Shown here: one piece after another, positions 10,193 to 18,267 of the stretch
Position numbering within the stretch: position 1 is the stretch's first letter
Layout of the letters: every line of letters starts with the position of its first letter
NCBI GenBank assembly: GCA_949752735.1
Contig: OX457044.1
Span: 14,285,815 to 14,349,814, forward strand
Length of the DNA: 64,000 bases
Direction: 5' to 3'
Source of the DNA: Lumbricus terrestris
Lineage: Eukaryota; Annelida; Clitellata; Crassiclitellata; Lumbricidae
The notes under the pieces: model-generated
The model's input: only the letters and a program-made list of their open reading frames with translations
The model's database searches: none
Told to the model about the DNA's origin: nothing
Program-made: the position numbers and the translations under genes

Positions 10193-11562
10193 AATTCTGT
10201 GAGATAAAATAATACACGTGACTCGTTATGCTAAGGAGACATCAACCTTGGCTTCTATTAACGTTAGCGTTGTTCAGTGGTCAGGGATTGGTCCATCATC
10301 ATACATTGTTCGCAGCCTCAGACCTCCATCCATAACTTGCACAAAACAAGATGAAAAAAATATGCAGATGACACTCATTCATTAATTGGCGCCTCAATGG
10401 GGAATACAACTCAGAAGGAAAAGCTGACAACAAAAGGACAAAGCTGCATGGATTGAATCGTTATGTGCAAGATGTGTATATGCAATATGCATTCTACCAG
10501 GACCAGAAGCAAGAGTATTGGGAGGCAGTCAGGCGGAGATTGGTGTGCTAAAGAAACTCTGGAACACATTTGATTACCTCCTTGGTCGCCGATCATCCAC
10601 TCATCGCGCACACAACATCTTTCACGACTGATGCATTTCTAGAGAAATTGACAGTGAAGATAACATCCATCTGTCATGCCACTTCGATGGCTCCACCGCC
10701 AGATTATCCACACACCAACCACCGATTACATACATGTGCTGAACTTTGTGCACTTATCCTGCATAAAGGGATAGGCAATAGTCAAGATAAGCTGAGTCAA
10801 TGTTGATGGATTGTTCTCAGTTTATTGCTAGAATCATGAAGCCTTGTTGAGATTTAACTGTACCAGTATGAAGACAGTTCTGTGCACAGATCTACGCCCT
10901 GTTTGAAATGACTGCCCGTCTTAACGCCAGTTCACTCGTTGTCGGCTTGGCGGTAATCAGTGTTTACGGATTGTGTGCTTTGTTTTAAGGAATAGAATCT
11001 TCGTTCACTATTTCGTTCAATTGAGAGCCACACTGTCTGGTCTATTCTGTGAATCGTGTCACCTCCAACTATGTGCATTGCTCACACCGTCGTCTAACGC
11101 TGACATTGTTAAATTTCCGGATAAAACTCAAAAGGAAAACATGTAAAAAAAGTATCAAAATCGATGACTTGCTCGAATCTCTCCAAGATGAAAGAGTAAT
11201 TCTACTACTCACAAAAACATTCAGACCCATTATGGAAGGTCTCTTCAATGAACTTCTCTCACTATCGTGCCATATCTGTTCGATTAAATTCAAGACAATT
11301 CCATATAAAATACACTGGGCCAGGTGTATGAAACTCGATTCCTAATCATATTCAGCAAGCATCCAGCTTACAAAGGGCAAAAACACTGCTATGCGACTAC
11401 TTGATTAATGACTGCGAAGATATTTAACCTTGTAGGCATTGACTTTTTGTTTGTTTGTTTTGTGTTTTTTAGTTAAGTTTACTACATTAATTGTCATCTC
11501 ATGTTATTTTTTAGTCTACTGTTCAATTCATGATGACAACCATGAGTTAAAATTGCACATGT
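10193..11562. other. Intergenic stretch without a recognisable gene
   Basis: The first ~100 bp may be decayed integrase core. The remainder shows only short frames without motifs. The last ~150 bp, together with 14219-14360, looks like the LINE 3' UTR into which the LTR element at 11563 inserted. Confidence 0.45.
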
Positions 11563-11945
11563 TGTTAGGTACAGGCTGTGTGGTTAAAGGGATGAGGAGC
11601 ACGTGGAGTGTGTATGCTGGTAGAGGGAGTGTTAGGTGTGCGTGTGCTTGCAATGTATAGTCAGTTGCGACATGTGAGCTGATCGAAGTGGATGTCGACC
11701 GAAGTGGTCGTTCGTTGATGTTGCGCCATTACAGTCGATTCTATTATATCGAACTATTATCTGTGCGAGTACAGTATTTAATGACGGTTGTTCGTTTCTG
11801 GATCATGAACTATTCTGCTGTTCGCTGTATTAAAGAAGAATTGAAACGTTGACAGCCATTGTGAGATACTTTAGGTCGAGCAAGTTAACCTTGGGACCAC
11901 CCTTAGATATTACGAGACCACCTTTTGACCTTTCAACTTGCTACA
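11563..11945 (+). repeat. 5' LTR of the non-autonomous element
   Basis: Begins TGTTAGGTACAGG and ends ACTTGCTACA. It contains an AT-rich TATA-like GTATTTAATG and an ATTAAA poly(A)-like signal (CTGTATTAAAGAAG) in its second half. Confidence 0.93.
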
Positions 11946-11964
11946 AATGTCGGCTCGTCCGGTT
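11946..11964 (+). promoter_or_regulatory. Candidate primer binding site
   Basis: Directly after the 5' LTR lies TGTCGGCTCGTCCGG. The core GGCTCGTCCGG equals the tRNA-Pro-complementary core used by many retroviruses, but the first bases (TGT, not TGG) do not match the CCA end. A degenerate tRNA-Pro site, or another tRNA, is possible. Confidence 0.5.
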
Positions 11965-12564
11965 GGGAATTCTTCTGCATTGGGGGCTACGAGTCGTGGA
12001 GGAGTTCATTCGGGAACGCGTGCGTGGAGCGGACGATGCGCGGAGAGGTGTACGCCGGGTGTCAGAGGAGCGGCGAGGGGCGTTGCCGCCGGGGAGCGTT
12101 TTCGGTTCGAGATGGAGGATGACGTTTCGCCGTCGGGGATTTCCAGTCGTTGCGTCGCTGGGCGTTCTATGTGGACGAATGGACGATGGGAGAATTTCAG
12201 CGAGCGCTCCTATGATGGGCGGTCACGTGATGAATTGGATGCACGGCGGTCATGTGATGCCATGGAGGTTGGTCGACGCTGGAGTGGTATGTCTATACCT
12301 TGTCGGAGCACCACTGTGGAAACTGAGGACTGGCAGCTGGATGACGCTGATGTTCCTGGAGAAAACGAGGCGGAGGAAGATGCTGCAACGGGTGTCGTGG
12401 AGTGTGTGACGGCCGTGAAGCGACGGAACGTTTGCCGGATGGGAACGCTAGGAGTCGGGCGAGGAATTTTGCCGCTGAAACCTCGTGCAGTTGTTAAAGC
12501 GGGTCACTTTCGATGTCGGTGCTGTGCGACAAGTCCGAAATCGTACGTTGGACGACCAGGGTAG
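11947..12564 (+). CDS. Unrecognised 205-residue frame inside the LTR element
   Basis: The ATG sits 1 bp after the 5' LTR (MSARPVGNSS) and the frame runs to a TAG at 12562. The product is Arg/Gly/Ser-rich with an acidic stretch in the second half. It has no capsid, zinc-knuckle or protease motif. Two other frames are also open over the first part, a warning that GC-rich, stop-poor composition may explain the length. It may be a relic of gag. Coding status is unproven. Confidence 0.3.
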   Translation: MSARPVGNSSALGATSRGGVHSGTRAWSGRCAERCTPGVRGAARGVAAGERFRFEMEDDVSPSGISSRCVAGRSMWTNGRWENFSERSYDGRSRDELDARRSCDAMEVGRRWSGMSIPCRSTTVETEDWQLDDADVPGENEAEEDAATGVVECVTAVKRRNVCRMGTLGVGRGILPLKPRAVVKAGHFRCRCCATSPKSYVGRPG

Positions 12565-12989
12565 ATATTGTATATGTGTATGTTTGTATGTTATCCTGTC
12601 GGATTTTTAAGTTTATTTGATGGAAAATATTTCGTGGCATTTGGATGGTAGTTGTGTATGTTTGTGGACTTTGTGAAAATGGATGGTAATTGGATTTTCG
12701 GATACTGGTATTGGTGCTTTATGGTGGATTTTCTGGCGGTTTATTTGGAGGATGTGGAACATAGAACTGGTGGTGGTGGCTTGGAGGTGTCGGGCGCTAG
12801 ATTTTCTGGTGGTGTATATGTTTTGGACTTTGGCCTGGCAATTGATGGTTTGGATTTTTGGATGCTATGGATTTTTCTTGGATGATTGACGGTAATATGA
12901 TTTATCTGGCTTGGGATGATACACGGGTGTTTTATAGAAAGAAAAAATTAATAAACAAATAGATATGTTCTTTATAATTTGTTGTGTGT

Positions 12990-13155
12990 GAGTGAACATT
13001 GATTGAACATTATTAGTTAAGTGAACATTGATATTAGTAGTTTGTGCGAACATTATTATTAGTTAAGTGAACATTGATATTAGTAGTTTGTGCGAACATT
13101 ATTATTAGTTGAGTGAACATTGATATTAGTTTGTGTGAACATTGATAATAGGTCG
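12990..13155 (+). repeat. 46-bp tandem repeat inside the LTR element
   Basis: Copies of GTGAACATTGATATTAGTAG with intervening CGAACATTATTATTAG recur at 13021, 13067 and 13113 (period 46 bp), with a degenerate start and end. Confidence 0.85.
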
Positions 13156-13522
13156 TTATGAACATTGTTCTTTAGTGATGCATTATGGATAGTATCGTGG
13201 CATGGGTAGTGCCATGGTTGACAGTCTTTAGTGGCTATCGATTGTTAGGTTAGGATAGCTGTGTTCATTGAGTGTGTGTTGTATGTGGATGTTCTGTGAG
13301 TGTGTGCGACGTGGTTAGGCCTGCATGGTTGTGGTGTGCCTGATGGTGATTTAGCTGTGGTGTTTTGGTGCCTGTGAGGTATATATATATATGTGTGTGA
13401 GGTTGTTCGGTCGATATGCATTTGCCTGTTGGGGTAGTTTGTGGTGTTCGACCTTACTTGTGTTCTCAGGAATTCGGTGCTGCAGGGGCATGTTTGTTTA
13501 TTGGAGCTTAGGCCGTTGTATG

Positions 13523-13640
13523 CGGTGTTGACCCTATGGGTTTTTCCTGGTTGTGTGCCGGGGTTTGTGGCTCTTGATTTGCCGTGTTGACCCTATGGGT
13601 TTGTCCTGGTTGTGTGCCGGGGTTTGTGGTTCTTGTTGTG
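13523..13640 (+). repeat. 59-bp tandem duplication inside the LTR element
   Basis: Two copies containing GTGTTGACCCTATGGGTTT begin at 13525 and 13584. Both lie in the GT-rich 3' internal part of the element. Confidence 0.85.
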
Positions 13641-13835
13641 CGGAATGTAATTCCGTTTGGTGATTAATTGCCGGTGGGTAATTTTGTCGTCATGTTGTGG
13701 TGGTACTGTGCTTCAGCGAATTTCTGGTGAGGTGTTGGTGTGTGTGTTTGCAGGCTGTGTTGTACCTCATGTTGTATTGAAAAAAAAAAATAATGTCTGA
13801 CATCTATTTTTTTTTTACTGTGTGGGGTGAGGGTA

Positions 13836-14218
13836 TGTTAGGTACAGGCTGTGTGGTTAAAGGGATGAGGAGCACGTGGAGTGTGTATGCTGGTAGAGGG
13901 AGTGTTAGGTGTGCGTGTGCTTGCAATGTATAGTCAGTTGCGACATGTGAGCTGATCGAAGTGGATGTCGACCGAAGTGGTCGTTCGTTGATGTTGCGCC
14001 ATTACAGTCGATTCTATTATATCGAACTATTATCTGTGCGAGTACAGTATTTAATGACGGTTGTTCGTTTCTGGATCATGAACTATTCTGCTGTTCGCTG
14101 TATTAAAGAAGAATTGAAACGTTGACAGCCATTGTGAGATACTTTAGGTCGAGCAAGTTAACCTTGGGACCACCCTTAGATATTACGAGACCACCTTTTG
14201 ACCTTTCAACTTGCTACA
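13836..14218 (+). repeat. 3' LTR of the non-autonomous element
   Basis: No difference from the 5' LTR was found on reading. It is preceded by the purine-rich GTGGGGTGAGGGTA, a plausible polypurine tract, and followed by the ATGT target duplication. Confidence 0.93.
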
Positions 14219-14360
14219 ATGTAAATAGGTGTCCCTGTTAGCGGGATATTCATCCCTAAGGGCCTGCCTTGTTGCCATCCGATTATGTGAAGCATGTCAT
14301 ACTATATACTATGTCTATTGTTTATGGTTGATGGTTACAATAAATGAATTGAATTGAAAA
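14219..14360 (+). mobile_element. LINE 3' UTR tail (insertion target)
   Basis: The sequence ends TTACAATAAATGAATTGAATTG, a poly(A)-signal-plus-short-repeat tail of the kind seen at LINE 3' ends. The preceding 140 bp has no frame. The LTR element at 11563 is inserted in it. Confidence 0.4.
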
Positions 14361-15283
14361 ATTGAAACAAGGTATGTTTTTATTATTTGGATGCAAATGG
14401 TTTGTTCCCCTCCCATGGGACGTGGAATCGCCCGTTGACCAAGATGGTCGACATTCTCGCCTCATTGTCATTACGGTGAATTACTATGTCTTAAGCGTCA
14501 ACCGTACGATGGTTGTTGTACATTCGGATGTTCGCTATGGCCGGGATTGTGTGCAGAACTTTTCTCGTTTCTCCATGTTGGTAATGAGCGTATTGACAGT
14601 TATTCGATTTGATTTCTTTCGGAACATTACCATTTCTTTCGATGACCGCCATTGGACGAGTCCATTTTATACAATCTACAAGGGACGCTAGGTCATTCAC
14701 TACATCAACAATTTCAACATCTCTGCCACCTGGCGAAAGCCGTTCAACGCAAACCTGTGATGTTACGAGAAAGGTTGGACAACACTGCATCAATACTCAA
14801 ACAGCTGACTACGACGATAAATTGATTGCCGCGCTACAGATCGGAGACCTCCCCTCTTGATGCAGCCTGACCGCTGAACTTTGAATTAAGACAACTATCA
14901 CCTTCAGACTAGAATTCGTTGACTGGACTCTGCGTGCTTGCGATCGAGTTTTTTTTCAGTTACTTTTCTGTTTGGGGCGGTGTTTGCTGTAGATGTAATC
15001 ATAGATCTGTCGTGATGATGACTCTTTAACATCATAGGCTTGAGAGAGGGCAGAAGTGAGGAATGCTGCTGTGTCGGCAACCTCAACCTTTCCTGTTACC
15101 CACTATGTGCGACTCTGAATAGTTATTCTGCAAGAGTTGCCTTACAAATCCCTAAATACAATATAGTTCTTCCATTTCTTACTATGATGTGCAACCGCTC
15201 GATTCGTGAAGCACACTTCCAATCTCGCAGAAACAATCGATTCTGCATCTGGTGCTGAAGCGGGATAGCCTATAGATGCAGAA
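14361..15283. other. Region with short unrecognised frames
   Basis: Frames at 14362-14691 (plus) and 14491-14793 (minus) overlap over most of their length and have no known motif. One may be an ancient exon, but no splice sites single one out. Confidence 0.35.
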
Positions 15284-16095
15284 GATCCGGGGAACTATCG
15301 CCCAATTGCCAATGTAACATTCTTATCTAAAATTCTTGAACGTATCGTTGCTAATCAGTTAATTGCTTATTTGGATGTAAATGATTTGCTCCCTTCCCAT
15401 CAATCTGGGTTTCGTAAGAATCATTCGACTGAGACTCTTCTACTCCGCCTTTGATCTGATCTATATGGTGCTATGGATACAGGACGCATCTCTCTTCTGG
15501 CTTTATTTCATGTCAGCTCGGCTTTTGACTGCGTTGACCATAACATACTCCTCCAACGCCTCTCTACCTCTTTTGGCTTTGTGGATCAGCCTCTTAAATG
15601 GCTTCATTCTTTTTTATCGGAACGCACCAATTCTGTTGTGTTTGGTACTTCCAGATCTGTCTGGGTTCCTGCCCCTTTTGGAGTCCCTCAGGGTTCTGTT
15701 TTGGGACCATTGCTTTACATTATTTATACGTCTGGTATAGTATCACTGTTGACATTGTTGTTTTTTCACCAGCTATACGCTGATGATATTCAAGCGTATA
15801 CCCAATGCCACTCTGACGATGCTCTGGCAGTGGTTTAGCAAACGTGTCATGCTATGGATAAGCTGGTGAGCTGTCAACCTCTAACTGCCTCCTACTTAAC
15901 ACTACCAAGACTCAATTCATCTGGATGGGTGGATGTAGACTGGCAAATGTTGATTGTTGTGCCATGGCTAAAGCATTCCCCATGTTATCTTTTTGGATTC
16001 TGTCCAGGATTTGGGTGTTACGCTGGATGAAGATTGAAGAACTTAGTTTCTTAATGCACATCAATCAGCCGACTCGAGGCTGTTACTACCAACTT
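15284..16095 (+). pseudogene. LINE reverse transcriptase fragment (L2/CR1-like)
   Basis: The fragment begins inside the RT domain with DPGNYRPIANVTFLSKILE, then PSHQSGFRKNHSTET. A TGA interrupts it at 15453-15455. It continues with VSSAFDCVDHNILLQRL, GVPQGSVLGPLLYIIY and catalytic YADD at 15776-15787. After a stop at 15836, post-RT thumb similarity continues (CLLLNTTKTQFIWMG, then DLGVTLDE) to about 16095. Both the endonuclease and the 3' end are missing. Confidence 0.85.
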
Positions 16096-17026
16096 CATAT
16101 GTGACCCATCTGACCAAAACCAGGCGTATGTCGAAACACAGGCTTTTGAGATAATGACCAAAATGTTAAAACAAATATTTTTCCAATTTTTTTGACAGAA
16201 AATGTTATATTTTTCCAATTTTTAGTTTTTGACAGAAAATGATAAACATGTTTTACAAACATTGAAACAACATTTTGTGCAAAAGAGAGAAGAAAGAAGC
16301 AGAGAGCAAAAGAGGGCACAGTGAGCACAAGAGAGTCAGCTTAGGAGGGCACAGTGAGCAGGACTGTCTTATGAGGAACAAACAGCTAGTTAAACAATAA
16401 ATTTAAAGCAGCTTTGTATAGCCATCATTTGCTACAGGCTAGATGGCCAATTGGCCATCTATAGTAAATACCTACAAGGAGTTACCATGAGATAGGGTGA
16501 GACAACCCATCGTTTAAGATCTATTACTCTCCCCCCACAACTGCCTGCCTTGTCAAACTGACCATGATAAACTATTGACTGATCTGTTTACCAACTGTTG
16601 TCTGCCTTAGTGGAGGCTATAATTATAGTGTTCCAATTCCACACCTCATATATGGAAGACAAAGTCACTGTATTATGTCAATACAAATAAAAACTTTTCA
16701 CAAAATTATCTGAGTCGCGGCAACACAACATTAATTTTTTAGGCCTAAGGACCTAGGAGTAAATACAATTAAAGTGCAACTCATTTGGCATTTTCAATGG
16801 GCAGGTCTCAGATGAGCAGGTCTCAAAATGGCACGTCTCAGATGAAAAGTAAGCCAAAAGGACCACAATCACCACGTCGCTTCAAATGTAATCGTTTTGG
16901 TAATATTGTGGAGGGATTTCCCTGGCGTTGTTTTAGTTGGTATCGGTGTTCCTTTATGGTTATTTCGTGTGACTATTTTTAGATTTCTTTATAGTTGCTG
17001 GCTGTTAGGCTTAAGTGTTGGCTATA
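16096..17026. other. AT-rich stretch without a gene
   Basis: Non-coding. It contains poly-T-rich near-duplicates around 16170-16245 (a GACAGAAAATG motif twice), a perfect 20-bp palindrome at 16441, and a small GCAGGTCTCAGATGA-type repeat at 16800-16850. Confidence 0.5.
16441..16460. repeat. Perfect 20-bp palindrome
   Basis: AGATGGCCAATTGGCCATCT equals its own reverse complement. It sits alone in AT-rich DNA and its significance is unknown. Confidence 0.9.
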
Positions 17027-17332
17027 GGCCGTAACTGCTTTGGCCTACGCTGCCGTGCTTAGCAATAAGACCGTAACTGCAATTTTTGACTTTTTGAGTT
17101 AGGACCGCAGTTGGCATGATATTCCAGCCCTACACCTTGGTAAAAATTAAGAAAGCCGTATCTGCTACTTTGGCTGAGATATAGCCGTTTTAAATTTACC
17201 GTAACTGCAGATACAGGCCAGTGTACTTAGCAAAAACGCCGTATCTGCAGGGTGCCTAGCGAAACGGGCGTATCTACGCACATACGGTCTTCTTGCTAAG
17301 CATAGATGGGACATTTTTAGCCGTATCTGCAG
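17027..17332 (+). repeat. Cluster of CCGTAWCTGCAG motifs upstream of the DUF7869-like gene
   Basis: A 28-bp pattern, roughly GTRCTTAGCAANAANNCCGTAWCTGCAG, recurs in direct orientation at 17055-17082, 17223-17250 and 17252-17280 (diverged), with an inverted half at 17281-17300. Core-only copies occur at 17027, 17155, 17199 and 17319. A further full-length copy lies 3' of the gene at 21461-21488. Such clustering is typical of subterminal transposase-binding repeats, but it could be regulatory. Confidence 0.75.
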
Positions 17333-18267
17333 TGCGCATGCGCAGTGGGGACTTCCGGCGTTTTAGCAGGGATTAAACATTCGTTTCGATTAGTCTTAAT
17401 TTTGTCAAAAAATCAACTATTTACACCAATTCTACAAGGTTAGTAACCAACTTAATTGCTTTATAATAAAATTAGGTCTACTAGTTTTATAATCACAGAA
17501 ATTTAATTTACGGTAGAAGAGTTTAAAAACGTATTTATTAGTGAATTGTGCCCGATAGCCGTGGTGGATGCAAAACAAAGTTCACTTTCGGGCAGTATGT
17601 TGTTTTAATAGTAATTAATTGAAATTATCCGTTGGAATTAGATATTTACAGTGTCAACTTATACGGTTACCCTTCATAAAGCGGGTTTATTTGTAAATAT
17701 GACATGTTGAATAGGCCTAAGCCTAATTTTACGTCTCTGATCACAAGGATAACTGTTAGGGTTGGTCAGTGGGCAAAGGTTAACTATCTAGGTGCATGCA
17801 AATATCTCCAACAGTGTAGACATAAAGGCCTATTATAATACGCGGTCTATATTATCACAAGAGACGACAGTTGGGCGTCGTGAGGGTCGGTTAGGTTTAG
17901 TGTTAGGGAACTTGGGGCTATTGTCATTTGAAGATAGAACTCCAACTGTACTCTGTGTCAAAAGACTGTGGATATTTACATGCACCTCAATAGTTATCTT
18001 TTGCCGGTCAGTGTTAGTGTTTGTTGCCCAGGTACAATTTCATGGTTAGGGTCCAAGTTAGGTGAACAGTTTACCCGTAGTTGTGAGTGCACATTTATGG
18101 TCAGCAATGAGGCTGTCGTGGTTAAGAAATGACGTGTAGCCATAAAACATTTAATAACAATTCTTATAATAGCATACCATTTAATGATGCTAATTTTCCA
18201 ACATTCACAATAACATATAATTTATTCCCAATATGAATTTGTGAAAATAAATTTCAGATCCCCAGAA
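17333..18267. other. 5' flank of the DUF7869-like gene
   Basis: No gene is seen. An acceptor-like AAATTTCAG ends at 18256, 12 bp before the chosen ATG, so an upstream non-coding or coding exon cannot be excluded. Confidence 0.4.

Larger units (their letters stand above)
11563..14218 (+). mobile_element. Complete non-autonomous LTR retrotransposon (2,656 bp)
   Basis: Two direct 383-bp repeats (11563-11945 and 13836-14218) start with TG, end with CA, and read as identical. The 4-bp sequence ATGT flanks both sides (11559-11562 and 14219-14222) as the target site duplication. Inside is a primer-binding-site-like sequence next to the 5' LTR, a purine-rich tract before the 3' LTR, and no reverse transcriptase, integrase, protease or zinc knuckle. 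The architecture is that of a TRIM/LARD-type parasite of an autonomous Ty3-like element. Identical LTRs point to a recent insertion. Confidence 0.93.

Noticed and set aside
11849..12409. A 186-codon frame crossing the 5' LTR boundary
   Set aside because: It overlaps two other open frames, starts inside the LTR, and lies in a stop-poor GC-rich segment without a domain.
14491..14793. A 100-codon minus-strand frame
   Set aside because: A plus-strand frame covers much of the same stretch and neither has a recognisable motif; left unassigned.
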